From contig NC_012871.2 in the NCBI RefSeq assembly GCF_000003195.3, positions 57,403,802 to 57,467,801 on the forward strand: 64,000 nucleotides of DNA, read 5' to 3'. Shown piece by piece: positions 48,727-60,530 of the stretch (positions within the stretch are counted from its first letter, which is position 1; every line of letters starts with the position of its first letter). A program made the translations under genes and the position numbers. The DNA comes from Sorghum bicolor (Eukaryota > Streptophyta > Magnoliopsida > Poales > Poaceae). Below the pieces are notes generated by a model. The model saw only the letters and a list, made by a program, of their open reading frames with translations. It did no database searches and was not told where the DNA came from.

Positions 48727-50250
48727 TAAATCCGGTTAAGTGAGAAGAAATCTTAGAAAAAAAAATTGACAAAGAAGGCTTTACATGGACTGGCAATTGA
48801 TTGGGCTGCGTGACAAGGTGAGGTCTCTCGCATCGGAGCAGGAGGGTCTCGTCTCGTGAATCGGATAGAAAATGCATGGCCTCTGGGCGGTGGCCGGTGG
48901 CGTGGCTTCTTCCTGGGAATCGATTCGAATGGGGCCTGAACTGAGCCAGCACATCCGACGGCTTTGACTCCTCATATAATCTGTTGCTTGATCCGAGGCT
49001 GCTACCTGCCGAGTACCTGTATTGTATTATCCGTTTCAAATCAAAACGCACACAAGTGGATGCGTCTTCTGACATGAGTGGCAGCTACTGTGACCTGTTT
49101 TGTTGTTTCCACACTCGGTAGCAAACAGTATGCTGTGTGCTGGCCGCAGATTCTTGTAGCTGCAGACGTGGCTGCAAACAACAAACATATTCTATATCAT
49201 ATTGTTTGTTTATCGAGGGTCAACCGGTTTTAGGGTCGACAATGAACTCCAACCTCAGGTGCAAAGGTTGCCTGCCCTGTACTGTACCCAAATGAACGCA
49301 AATGTTGCACAAGGAAACATGATGCTTATTATGAATGCACGATGTTGATGCATGAGTGAGGTACAAGTACTAGACATAGCTTGGACTATAAGTCTATATG
49401 TAGGGAAAACAAGTTAACATAGCTATTCCCTCTGTTTCTAAATGTCTATTGTTTACGTTTCTCGAGATCTTTTTTTACTAAATACATATTAAAATATTAA
49501 TTTATGGTATATAATTAGTATTATTACAAAGATCATTGAATATAGTTTTCTAATAAATTTATTTGGAGATACAAATGTTGTAAGTATTTTTTATAAATCG
49601 AGTCAAACTTGTGGCACACACACCAACAACAATAGTTATTTAGGGACGGACTGGTACAACTTAAGTCTGGGTGCTAGTCGACACATTCAGCTTGTCTCCG
49701 AGGTGTTGTACAATCTTGTCAGGATTTGTGTGCTTCCACGCTTTGCATGGTTTTCTACTCCAATAGACACCTGCTTAGACCATAGTCTTCATTTGGCTCT
49801 TATTGTGCTGCAAATGAGCTTAAAACCATAGTCAATGCATCGTGAGTAAGGGCTTGTTTGGCAGAAATCTAACAACAATAACAACAAAGCCTATTAGTCC
49901 CAAGCGAGTTAGTGTAGACTTTGGTAGGGATCTAGATTCTTATAAAAACATTTTAGGCCCAAATCTCTCAAGAAACATTTCAAGTGTTGAATCAGAATCA
50001 CTTTTGTGGAACCGTTTGGTTGGTACTGAACCTTTTTAAATTATAAATAAAAACACGCTTAAAAAAACTCTAGAACTTTTCATCAATGAAGAATAATCTA
50101 AAAACAACCTATTTTAAATTATTGCGCTTAAAAAGGATAAGTAGAAAAATATTGTTATTGGTGTCCAGAAGAAACTAGAAACAGAGAACCTAGCGAAACC
50201 AGATTGAAGCTGTTTCTCTTAGCCAGGCAAAAAAACGAGAAACCACATGA
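48727..50250. other. Intergenic
   Basis: No gene recognised. 49410-49630 has a decayed Stowaway-like left end (TATTCCCTCTGTTTCTAAATG). Near 49870, AACAACAATAACAACAAAGC plus TATTAGTCCCAAGCGAGTT resembles a common plant repeat tail. A 126-codon minus-strand frame at 48695-49075 overlaps the MITE and looks spurious. Confidence 0.4.
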
Positions 50251-50386
50251 GGCCTTGTTTGGATGTTGTCGTATTTATTTCAATCCATGTGTTGGTGTGG
50301 ATTGGGGTGGAATTTAGTTCAAGTTCCACTCCAATCCACCTCAACACATGTGGATTGAGGTGAATACGACTACATCAAACAAGGCC
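50251..50386. mobile_element. Near-perfect foldback MITE (136 bp)
   Basis: GGCCTTGTTTGGATGTTGTC at the left and GACTACATCAAACAAGGCC at the right are inverted, and the complementarity continues through most of the element (TCAATCCATGTGTTG / CAACACATGTGGATTGA). The whole unit would fold into one hairpin. Confidence 0.85.
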
Positions 50387-50654
50387 TAAACGTTTCGTGG
50401 ATGAATCAGTTCACGATTGGTATGCAATGTTTCTCCGGGTTCCGTGTAGAATCGGAACCGATTCAACTAGCCAACCGTGTAGATGCAAAAAAAAAAAAAG
50501 TCCATGGAAGAGGATCTCCATTGTGCAATAACTGAGGTCAGATCACTGGCCAACAAATCTGAGTACAATTTGGAATACTACCCGGACCAAGACCTACTCA
50601 CAAGCAGCTAAGGAATGTGCTACCAGATTACATGAACGAGGATTATGAACTATA

Positions 50655-51384
50655 CTACATTTGAATTGAAACAAAATTACAGTGAATCAAATCCTTGAGC
50701 TCCCAGATGAGCCCACTTGCCGAGCTTCGATCAACAGCTTTTCTGGGCAGCGCCTGAATTACCGCAGCAGCATCAGTCGCTAAGACAATCTTCTGCACTC
50801 CCAACTCCACAGCTCTCTGCAAGCACGCAACAAGCTCGGCATGTAAAGGCACTAAAACTTTCTCCAGTCTTCCATAACCTGCCAATGACAACCCCTTCGC
50901 CATCTAAGATAACAAATTCCCAACTTCCAGACAGGTCATGGTCTCTGAATGCTTGAGTTTGACAAAACCTTCTGGAGGTTTGCTCCATACCGGTTTTGTC
51001 GGACGAGGAACAGGTTCGCTCTGAACTTTTCAAACACCGAGCACTCTTCAGCGTATGTTGTGACCATTTTGTGCTAGCTGTGAGATACTCCTCGGCCTCT
51101 CCCCCTCACGCACTGCGCACCTCTCTCTCCACCAGAGGTACATCAAGATGACCACTGAGCGCTGGACTTCCTCTTTGAGTTTGATGATCTCCTCCACCAC
51201 TGCCTTGGCTGAATCAATTACTGCTAGAAGGATTCTGACGTGCTCAAGCTGAACTGCTGAAGCTCATTCCAAATCTGTACAACCTTCTTACATTTGAAAA
51301 ATAGATGGGCGCCTTAGGTTTACCCACAAAGCACCGCTGTTATGGCCTAGTCGCCAAAGAAAGTCAAGCATCTTCTTGGGGCAT
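50655..51384 (-). pseudogene. LINE pseudogene: zf-RVT and RNase H pieces
   Basis: Read right to left. A frame with FLWRLGHNSGALWVNL (about 51370-51310) and the nearby AHLFFKCKK remnant match the zinc-binding region after plant LINE reverse transcriptase. Then comes an RNase H region split over two frames: one with SGSWEFVILDGEGVVIG (about 50935-50885) and one with HAELVACLQRAVELGVQKIVLATDAAAVI (about 50850-50750). The frame changes and missing residues show that it is dead. The MULE at 51394-52589 inserted just upstream. Confidence 0.7.
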
Positions 51385-51393
51385 TTGATCTTT

Positions 51394-52589
51394 GGGAAAT
51401 TTTGTTGTAGGACACCGAAGAAAAACGTAATATGCTGATGGACACCGCAACGAGCAGAATTTGCTCAGTACCATTACAAATTTAGGATTCTTTGCCATAA
51501 CACACCGTAGCTAATATTTTATTCATTTCTTAGATTTGTGGAGAGATAAGGTGGGAGAAATGACTTTTTTGCCCTCATCCTCAACCTTTGGCCATTTGCT
51601 TATTTTTGTCAGGCATCTCCACCATAGCTGCTCATCTCCAGTAACACGGTGGCGGCATTGATGTACGGTGGCTGGTGGTGATGCATATGTTGCCATTGCC
51701 CGCCTCGTCGTCCCGTTCCTCCGATCTCCTGTCCCCTTCACAATTGCAAGGGAGCGAAGCTCCAAAAGCGCGACTAAGCTGACCACAAGGACCGAGCACC
51801 GCTACAAGGACCAAGCTCCTCCCTCCCACATCCACCGCGCCATGTCCTCGTGCGTCGCAGCGCGCCGCGACCCACTCTCCTATGCACCGAGTCCGCCATT
51901 GACGACATGCTCGAGCCCTCTGCGACCTAGCCCTCACCTCTCCTCCTCCTCCTCCTCCTCTTTCTCTCTCTCCCTCTATAAAGGGCACTCGAGCTCTGCA
52001 TAAGCATGCCGCCACCACTCCGCCCATCCCCATGCCTCCTCCATTTCTCCGGCGCCAAAGCCGCCGCCACCGCCATTGACAACCCAAGGTCGAGCTCCGA
52101 TCTACCAAATCTGGTCACCTCCTACCTATTTTTCTCCTGTGTTGGCATCAGAGTGGCACAAAGAGGCCACAACCCCACCCCTCATTATGGATCTGTGGCC
52201 GTGTTGTCGAGTTCCACCGAGCTCCGCCACTACGTCCGCCTCAACCCAACACCAGTGCTTCCTGAGCCGTTTCCACCAAAGAGGACACCACTGGTGCTTT
52301 CTATATGCTCTCCTCTACCTCGTCCGCCCCTCGTGGAAGACCGCCGACCACCGGAGACGCGGTGACAATGTGTTAGGCAAAATAAGTGAATGGCCGAAGG
52401 TTGAAGATGAGGGCAAAAAAGTCATTTCTCATGCTTTCTTTCTCCGCGAATCTGAAAAATGAATAAAATATTGACTGCGGTGTGTCACAACAAAGAACCC
52501 AAATTTATAATGGTACTGGGCAAATTATGCTCGTTATAGTGTCCATCAGCATATTACGTTTTTTCCGGTGTCCTGCAGCAAAATTTTCC
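51394..52589. mobile_element. Non-autonomous Mutator-like element (possible Pack-MULE)
   Basis: The left end GGGAAATTTTGTTGTAGGACACC and right end (complement GGAAAATTTTGCTGCAGGACACC) start inverted repeats of about 215 bp (51394-51614 and 52376-52589), alignable throughout by eye. TTGATCTTT is duplicated exactly on both sides (51385-51393 and 52590-52598), the 9-bp signature of Mutator-like transposition. The GC-rich interior (about 51615-52375) contrasts with the AT-rich ends, as in Pack-MULEs that carry captured host sequence. No transposase. Confidence 0.92.
52006..52365 (+). CDS. Hypothetical ORF carried inside the MULE
   Basis: 119 codons starting MPPPLRPSPCL, 24 bases after a TATA-like CTATAAA (51976-51982). 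The composition is Pro/Ser/Arg-rich with no motif I recognise. A second long frame lies on the opposite strand (51632-52108), so at most one is real. It may be captured host sequence or chance; expression is not shown. Confidence 0.25.
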   Translation: MPPPLRPSPCLLHFSGAKAAATAIDNPRSSSDLPNLVTSYLFFSCVGIRVAQRGHNPTPHYGSVAVLSSSTELRHYVRLNPTPVLPEPFPPKRTPLVLSICSPLPRPPLVEDRRPPETR

Positions 52590-52598
52590 TTGATCTTT

Positions 52599-53149
52599 CG
52601 CCTCGTCTATTAATGACCATATTATTTCTAGTGAGCCTGATCGACCAATGGGTTCAATCCCTATTAATAACGATGCAAATTTTTGTTTCCCGTCCATGTT
52701 TTGAACAATTATATACTGGACAAAATCTTGTAAATTTGTTGGAGGTGCAACGTCTTCGTCCCTCTGTGTGTTCAGAATGTTTGGGAAAGAAAAGATACAG
52801 GATGATCAGACTACAAACACATACGTACGTTAAAAACGATGGTAAAAAGTCTCGAATGATTATACAGAGGGCAGCAGCGCCAATGCACCGAGCACAGCTG
52901 TAGATTTCAACTTCTTCGTTTGAGATCTGCCCATTATTTAGTAGTGTTTTTATTTCACAACAAATCAGACTTTCAACTATAGCTTTTCACCCAAGTGAAC
53001 ATGGCGTTCTATGACTGTGCGCTCCGCTTGCTGAACACACCGATGAGCTCCTCCGTGGCCGGAAATCTTCCTGTCCGAACGTTCGGACCGGAGACGCCGT
53101 CCGATGATTCTCACGCGATGTTTCCCGCGCGCACGTGACAGGTATGTAC
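52599..53149. other. Intergenic
   Basis: No gene recognised. The sequence just after the MULE may continue the LINE relic but no motif is readable. Confidence 0.4.
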
Positions 53150-53870
53150 GTTTTCTTTTTATTTCTTTCTTTTTTGTTTTTTCTTTCTTTTTCTTTTCTT
53201 TTTTTTTCTTTCTTTTTATGTTTCTTTTCTTTTTCCCTCCCGCCGTTGCTGTTAGTTTTCTTCTCTTTTTTCTTTCTTTTTTCTTTTTCTTTTTCTTGCT
53301 ATATTTTTTTTCTTTAATTTTTTTTCTTTTTAATTTTATATTCTGTTTGGTTCTTTTTTATCTTTTTTGTGCTTTATTTTTATTTTACTTTTTTTGTTTT
53401 ATATTATTCTTTGTTTTGTATCTTTATCTTTATCTTTTTTTTCTTATTCTTATTATTTTTCTTTGATATTTACGTGCTGACGTTCTATTTTTTATTTTTT
53501 TCTTTTGATTTTGTTTTTCCTTTTATTTTTTAATTATGTTTTCTTTTATTCATGTTTTATTTTTTAATCTTTCTTTGTTTTTTTCTTTAATTTTTTTCCT
53601 TTTTTCTTTCTTTTTTTCATTTTATATTCCATTTGATTCTTTTTCTATCTTTTTTGTGCTTTATTTTTATTTTCATTTTTTGTTTTATATTATCCTTTGT
53701 TTTTGTATATTTTATCTTTTTTCTTATTGTTATTATTTTTTTTATGTTCACGTGCTGATGTTTTTTTTTATTTTGTTTTTTCTTTTAATTTTTAATTATG
53801 TTTTTTTATTCATGTTTTATTTCTTAATCTTTCTTTGTTATGAATCTTTTTTTTTCATCATATGTGATGT
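53150..53870. repeat. Pyrimidine-rich (T/C) low-complexity tract with internal duplication
   Basis: About 720 bases, overwhelmingly T with scattered C, giving poly-Phe/Leu frames that are not genes. A diverged duplication is visible: TTTTTTGTGCTTTATTTTTA at about 53363 and 53650, CACGTGCTGA-type at about 53472 and 53750, ATTCATGTTTTATTT at about 53548 and 53808. Confidence 0.88.
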
Positions 53871-54180
53871 TCTATAATACATTAAGTGTTGTTTTATGGT
53901 TAATTCAGCGATGTTTACCTAGTATACATACAATGTTCTATAATGTGTTGAGTAATGTTCTATTGTGAATTTAGTGATGTTCGCTTAGTACACATGTGGT
54001 GTTCTATGATATATCTAGTGATGTTCACGTAATATATATATATATGATATTCTATAATGTATTTAATAGTGTTTTATAGTGTATTTAGTGATGTTCAGTT
54101 TAGTACACATGTGATGTTTTATAGTTTATTTTTAGGATGTTTTAAAACTATCCATATGATGTTCTTTTAAATTTTTCTCT
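53860..54180. repeat. GATGTTC-type minisatellite
   Basis: Irregular repeats of GATGTTCTATAATGTATT and TTAGTGATGTTC with AGTACACATGTG(A/G)TG occur several times at roughly 80-120-base spacing, and resume at about 54700-54790 after a MITE insertion. Confidence 0.75.
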
Positions 54181-54201
54181 ATCACGTGTTTTTTTTCCTT
54201 A

Positions 54202-54525
54202 GGCCCTGTTTAGTTTGCCACCAAAATTTTTTTCATCCATCCCATCGAATCTTTGGACACATGCATGTAACATTAAATATACATAAAAAATAAACTAATT
54301 ACACAGTTTAGTTGAAAATCGTGAGACGAATCTTTTAAGCCTAGTTACACCATGATTAGTCTTAAGTGCTACAGTAACTCATATGTACTAATGATAGATT
54401 AATTATGTTTAATAGATTTGTCTTGCAGTTTCCTAACGAGCTATGTCTAAAAACCTCTCTCGACATCCTTCCGACACATCCGATGTGACACCCAAAAAAT
54501 TTTCATCAGCAATCTAAACAGGACC
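54202..54525. mobile_element. PIF/Harbinger-like MITE related to the GGCCTTGTTTAG family
   Basis: GGCCCTGTTTAG at the left and (complement) GGTCCTGTTTAG at the right are inverted repeats. TTA is duplicated exactly (54199-54201 and 54526-54528). 324 bp. It splits the minisatellite. Confidence 0.88.
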
Positions 54526-56509
54526 TTATGCTTTGCTCTAGATTTTATTTTTTTGTTTACATGATGTATTTATTTATTTATTTTAAATATTATAATATCA
54601 GTTTCATCTAGAACACTATTTTTTAAATTGAAAACATTTTTCTTACGAAGATGGAACATTTATTTTATGAACCTAAAACATTTATGTTCTTGTCGTATAC
54701 AATGATGTTCTATGATATATTTTATGATGTTCATATAGTATATATAGTATATATGCAATGTTCAGTTATGTTCTTTTGCGATGTTCTCATGAGATTGGTC
54801 TGGACCATGAGATAAATGTCCGTACATAAAATGTTTTCTAAATATATTCATGTGGGGTCTTGTTTTGAAGAGTTTATTACAAGAAATACGATGGTGTAAT
54901 CGGATTTTAATTTCAACATTTGGTTTAGCAGCTACGACTTTTTTACTTTAAGAAACACCTTGCATGTGCTGATGTCATCTATTTTGGAGTTTTCTATATG
55001 CAGTAAGGGACAAGCACAGAAAGAGTTGGAACCTCCACTGGCGCGCAGACTCCATGTCAACTCGGGCTGACGGGTGAGCGGGAAACCAGCGCGTGAATCA
55101 TCGACCAAGTTTTTGGTCTGAATAATCAGACTGTAGCAGTCCCCCTCCGCGGCTCTCCACGACGACCCGGCTTCCGCCACGGCCTCCCGCGCCTTCGCCG
55201 CCAACGCAGCCATTTTCCTCGCGACCTCGGCGCCCTTGTCCCCGGTCATCAGGTCGCTAGTCACCCTGGCAATCTGCTCGCTTCGGGCCATCCCGCTGAC
55301 CGCGTCACTCTTCGCTGGCACCCTGATCCCAACTCCCAGCTCGTCGACGACCAGCTTCGCGTTGATCGGCTGCTCGGCACCCATCGCCATCGGCCACACC
55401 GCCAGTGGCACGCCGGCGCTGATGGTCTCCAGCGCCGAGTTCCAGCCGCTGTGGCTGAGGAATCCCTTGACGCACTCGTGCGCAAGGATCGCGCGTTGGT
55501 CCACCCACTCGCGCACCAGCATGCCCCTGCCCTGGACGCGCTCCTCGAAGCCCACTCCCAAGGTCGGCGTCAACGGGTCTCACGGCCCATAGGAAGTCCA
55601 ACCCAGCTCGGTCCAGCCCGTCCGCCACCTCCCTCAGCTTAGAGCCCGGCACGGCCACCATGGTGCCAAGCGCTACGTAGAGGACGGCACGGCCGGCAGC
55701 GGCCTTCTCGTCGAGCCACCGCATTCAAGCAGGCTTGGCGACGGCGACGTCACCATGGCAGTGCCACGGCGCCTCGGGCGCCGTCCTGGCGAGGCAGAGC
55801 GGGCCGACGGGCCAGGCCATCGGCCGGACATGGCGGTTCCAGTGCTGGACGTACCGGCCCTCCATGGCGTCTAAGGTGTTCACGATCAGGTCGTGGCTGT
55901 TGGCTATGGCGTGCCCGATCTTGGCGTCCGTCTCGCGCATCGGCATCCGCCCCGTCGTCGTCGCCAGGTCGTTGAAGGGGAACGGGATGTCGGCGAGGGC
56001 GAGCTGGACGTCCGGGAACTCCGGCACGGTGAACACGGCGGCGTCGTCCGGGGTGGTGCCGCAGGTGAGCACGGAGGCTGGGTTGTCACGCAGGACCACC
56101 TCCCGGACGACGTGCGCGAACATGTTCGTGCCGAAGAACGCCAGCGTCGGGACTCCGCGTGCGGCAGCCGACGCGTGCGCCCAGTATAGGAACGCGTCGG
56201 CGACGATGACGGTGGCGGGGGGCTGCAGGGCGGCGAGCGCCTCCTCGAACGGCGGCCGCAGCTGCGAGACGGACTCGACGAAGGCCGGGAAGGAGGAGAG
56301 GACAGCGAGTCGAGTGCCTCCACGCACTCCGGGCACGGCGGGGCGCCCGGGTTGGTCACGTTGTCGGCGAAGGGGAGCTCCACGATGGCCACGCCGTCGT
56401 CGCCGCCGGCTAGCGCGGCGCGGACGAACGCCGCGTTTTGCCCGGGGTGGTGAGGAAGGTGATGGTGGCCAGCTGCCGGCGTCGGAGCAGGTGGGTCATG
56501 GGTGAGGAG

Positions 56510-56805
56510 TGTTAAAGGATAATCTTAACATTCGGCAACATAGACCAGATCGTGTGTATGCATGTGTGTTACGACCAGATGCGTTAGACTCGATCATGTG
56601 TTAACCCATGAATAGGAGTGGTCACGTATGAATAGGAGCACATTGATTATTGTCCATGTAAACAATACTGCATGATCTCCAAGAGGTCTATTTATGTATG
56701 GTACCACGGATGGGGCTTTTCCATCCATTGAGAAACACACATTCACCAAGGACCCAAGATAGGGCCTGGTGCTTCCACCATCTGCGCCTCTGATTATTCT
56801 TTACA
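56510..56805 (+). repeat. 5' LTR of the copia element
   Basis: 296 bp. Matches 61223-61518 at about 96 percent. Confidence 0.97.
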
Positions 56806-56856
56806 TGGTATTCAGAGTCTAATCTCCACAAAATCCAATCCACCAAATCTAGCGCC

Positions 56857-57378
56857 ATGTCTAGCTCAAATTCATCAACCAATTTTTTCTCTGGCATAGA
56901 TGTCTCACAAAAATTGGGAAAGGTGAATCATGCGCCGTGGAAAGCCGAAGTTCGTTCAGCCATACGTGGCGCTTGTCTTCAAGGGCACATCACCGGCGAC
57001 ACCAAGGCTCCCGAAGAAGAGCTCGTCGCCACCGTTGAAGGAAAAGTAGAAAAGAGGCCGAACCCGGCTTTTGAGGAGTGGGAAGCCAAGGACCAACAGG
57101 TCCTACGGTTTCTTCTATCGTCGCTCACCAAGGAGGTGAAAATCCAAGTCTCTACATGTGAGATTGCGGTGGCTGTCTGGAATGCCATCGAGCAGATGTT
57201 TGCGTCTCAAACGCGTGCACGCACGGTGAACATTTGCATCGCCCTCGCCAACACCAAGAAGGGAAATTCCACCGCTGCCGAGTACTTCGCGAAGATGAAG
57301 GCGCACGGCGACGAGATGGCTGCAGCCGGACGACGGCTTGATGATGAAGAACTGGTGAGTATATACTCATCGGACTAG
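56857..57378 (+). pseudogene. Copia gag, N-terminal part
   Basis: 173 codons of a UBN2/retrotrans_gag-type capsid protein (WKAEVRSAIRGAC, LRFLLSSLTKEV, TAAEYFAKMKAHGDEM). The frame ends early: after EELVS a one-base loss near 57358 sends it to a stop, while the continuation YILIGLGEDYTSLV is readable in the next frame. Confidence 0.88.
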
Positions 57379-57443
57379 GAGAAGACTACACTTCTCTAGT
57401 CACAACCCTAACTGCTAGGGTCGAGCCCATCACAGTTGGGGAG

Positions 57444-58619
57444 TTGTACTCACAACTTCTTAACTTTGAGACTCGTATGGACCTGACCTATGGAGGCAAT
57501 AGTCCAGGGTCTGGATCCGCGAACGCCGCCAGTCGGGGACGTGGTGGTTTCGCAAGAGGAGGCCGCAACCAAGGAGGACATGGCGGCCAGAACAATCAGC
57601 GTGGCCGCGGGCTCGACAGTGCTTCGGCACGTGGTCGCGGCAACGTCAACAACGCGTCGCAAAGGGGTGGCGGGCGCGGTGGCTACAACAACAACCACCA
57701 CCGTGCACCGCCATCTGATGGCGATGAACGCCCTCTATGCCAAGTCTGCTTCAAGTTCGGGCACACAGCGGATCGATGCTGGCATAGGTATAATGAGAAC
57801 TATGTGCCATATTCGAAGCTAGTCGCAGCTGTAATGAACTCCTACACCATTGACAACAATTGGTACACTGACACCGGCGCCACCGATCATATCACAGGTG
57901 AGCTGGAGAAGCTGTCTTTCAGAAACAAGTACAATGGAGGAGATCAGATCCACACAACAAGTGGTGCAGGTATGAATATTAGTCATATTGGTCATACTAC
58001 TGTTCGTACCCCTAATCGTGATATTCATCTTAAAAATGTTCTCTATGTTCCCCAAGCAACAAAGAATCTTGCTTCTGTTCATAAATTAGCTTCTGATAAT
58101 TCTGCATTTTTAGAATTTCATCCAAACTTCTTTTTGATAAAGGATCAGGCAACGAAGAATACAATTCTTAGAGGGAAATGTCACAACGGGCTTTATCCGC
58201 TTCCTTCATTTCCAATAAAACAAGCTTGTGGTGCCGCCAAGATTCCCTTGTCACGATGGCATTGTCGCTTAGGTCATCCATCTTCAACTACTGTTAAACA
58301 AGTTGTTAGTAGAAATAATTTGTCTTGCCTAGATGAATCATCTAGTGAGTCGGTTTGTAATGCATGTCAGCAAGCTAAGAGTCATCAGTTGCCTTATTCG
58401 AGATCTTCAAGTGTGTCTACTTTTCCTTTAGAACTTGTGTTCTCTGATGTCTGGGGGCCTGCACCAGAGTCAGTTGGTAGAAAAAAATACTATGTGAGTT
58501 TTATTGATGATTACAGTAAATTCACTTGGATCTATCTTTTAAAGTACAAGTCTGAAGTTTCCATAAATTTTAAGAATTTCAGGCTCTTGTTGAGAGACTC
58601 TTTGATCGAAAAATTCTAG
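57444..58619 (+). pseudogene. Copia zinc knuckle, protease, GAG-pre-integrase and integrase start
   Basis: 391 codons. A Gly/Arg/Asn-rich stretch, the zinc knuckle CQVCFKFGHTADRC, protease active-site WYTDTGATDHIT, GAG-pre-integrase HCRLGHPSS with CNAC, then integrase VFSDVWGPAP (first Asp) and FIDDYSKFTWIY. A one-base loss near 58581 (expected FQALVERLF) leads to the stop at 58617-58619. Confidence 0.9.
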
Positions 58620-58621
58620 CA

Positions 58622-59116
58622 ATGCAAACCGATTGGGGAGGAGAGTATCAAAAACTCAATTCCTTCTTTGCCAAAATAGAGATCACCCATCTAGTGTCAT
58701 GTCCCCATGCACATCAACAAAATGGAGCGGCAGAGCGAAAACATCGCCACATTGTAGAAGTTGGCTTGTCCTTATTATCTCATGCTTCTGTTCCACTAAA
58801 ATTTTGGGACGAAGCATTTCTCACAGCCTCTTACTTGATAAACCGTGTGCCAAGTCCTGTTATCCAAAACTCCACTCCACTAGAACGCTTATTCCAACAA
58901 ACACCGGATTACGACACACTTCGTGTTTTCGGGTGTGCTTGTTGGCCTAATTTGCGCCCATATAATTCTCACAAACTTGAATATAGATCCAAATGTTGTG
59001 TTTTCCTAGGATACAGTCACCTCCATAAGGAATTCAAGTGTCTTGATATAGCTTCTGGGCGTGTTTATATATCTCGAGATGTTGTGTTTGATGAAGAAGT
59101 TTTTCCTTTTTTCTGA
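58622..59116 (+). pseudogene. Copia integrase, C-terminal half
   Basis: 164 codons with QTDWGGEYQ (second catalytic Asp), HQQNGAAERKHRHI (Glu), and the downstream CCVFLGYSHLHKEFKC motif. An extra T in the run near 59106-59111 shifts the frame before SELHSNAG. Confidence 0.9.
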
Positions 59117-60530
59117 ACTTCACTCCAATGCAGGCGCACGCCTTCGTTCTGAAATCAATCGCCTTCATCCAACTTTGATAAATCCTGGGGGCGTACATAT
59201 AGTTGATCAATTTGCTAATATTCCTACTAATCCTAATGGTTTAATTGTTGAAGAAAATTCAGGAACAATTGACGCAGGGAATACAACAAATATGCAGCCA
59301 TGCAGCGATGCTGGACATGAGGTAGATATGCTCCGGTCAATAGGAACCGGAGGTTACTCCCATGCAGATCAGCAGGAAGCCCCGTGCATCCCAACTCATG
59401 CAGACCAACAACAACTCCCATGCAATGACTCGCATGCAAGGGTCTCCACTCCGTGTGGTAGGAGCCAAGGGGAAGAGACCGAGTCCACAGGTGGGGAGCA
59501 ACAACCGCAATTGTCTCCTCCGCCTTCTACACCTCCGCCAGTGTCTCCTAGACTGTCTCCGCCAGTCAGAGAAGTTGCAGCAGGTACTGCAAGTCAAGAA
59601 CCCCAAATGCTAGCTCGACCAAGAACTCGGCTACAGAATGGCATCCGAAAAGAAAAGGTATACACCGATGGTACTGTTAAATATTATTTTCTAACGTCGA
59701 CTGGTGAACCATGCAGTGTTAATGATGCACTAGCCGATATAAATTGGAAGCACGCAATGGAGACAGAATATAGTGCCTTGATGAATAATAAGACCTGGCA
59801 TCTTGTTCCACCAAAAAAAGGAAGGAATGTTATAGGGTGCAAATGGGTCTACAAAATCAAACGAAAGGCAGACGGGAGTCTAGATAGATATAAAGCTCGC
59901 TTAGTGGCGAAAGGGTTCAAACAGAGGTATGGAATTGATTATGAAGACACTTTTAGTCCTGTTGTTAAACCTGCTACTATTCGTATTATTCTGTCCATCG
60001 CTGTCTCTCGAGGGTGGAGCCTTCGCCAACTTGATGTACAAAATGCATTTCTCCATGGTCACCTTGAAGAAGAAGTTTACATGCAGCAACCACCAGGTTT
60101 TGAAGACACCTCTAAACTTGGCTATGTTTGCAAACTCGATAAAGCATTATATGGACTAAAGCAGGCACCTAGAGCTTGGTACTCTCGGCTAAGTAGAAAA
60201 CTTCTCTCACTTGGCTTTCATGCATCAAAAGCAGATACTTCACTATTCTTTTACAACAAAGGAGACATAACCATGTTTGTTCTTGTGTACGTTGATGACA
60301 TCATAGTAGCTAGTTCCATAGGAAAGGCTATTGATGCCCTGCTTCAGGACCTTCAAAAGGAGTTTGCACTAAAGGATCTTGGACAGCTTCACTATTTCTT
60401 AGGCATTGAGGTGTGTAAGGTACGTGATGGAATTGTCCTAATGCAAGATAAGTATGCCTCTGATCTTCTTAAGAAAGCAAGCATGTGTGGATGCAAACCT
60501 GTAACTGCTCCACTAAACCCTAAACCCTAA
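59061..60530 (+). pseudogene. Copia reverse transcriptase
   Basis: The real sequence starts about 59112 ([12 protein letters not shown]). A linker rich in Pro/Ser/Gln is followed by RVT_2: [69 protein letters not shown] and the catalytic [10 protein letters not shown]. The catalytic core is intact. After CKPVTAPL the frame runs into CCCTAAA repeats and a stop at 60528-60530. Confidence 0.92.

Noticed and set aside
48695..49075. 126-codon minus-strand frame
   Set aside because: Overlaps a MITE end and has no recognisable domain.
53104..53877. Long open frames rich in Phe/Leu that look like membrane proteins
   Set aside because: They are translations of a pyrimidine-rich low-complexity tract; no hydrophilic loops, no gene structure.
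55735..56505. 256-codon plus-strand frame opposite the UGT pseudogene
   Set aside because: Antisense shadow of GC-rich UGT coding sequence without any family motif.
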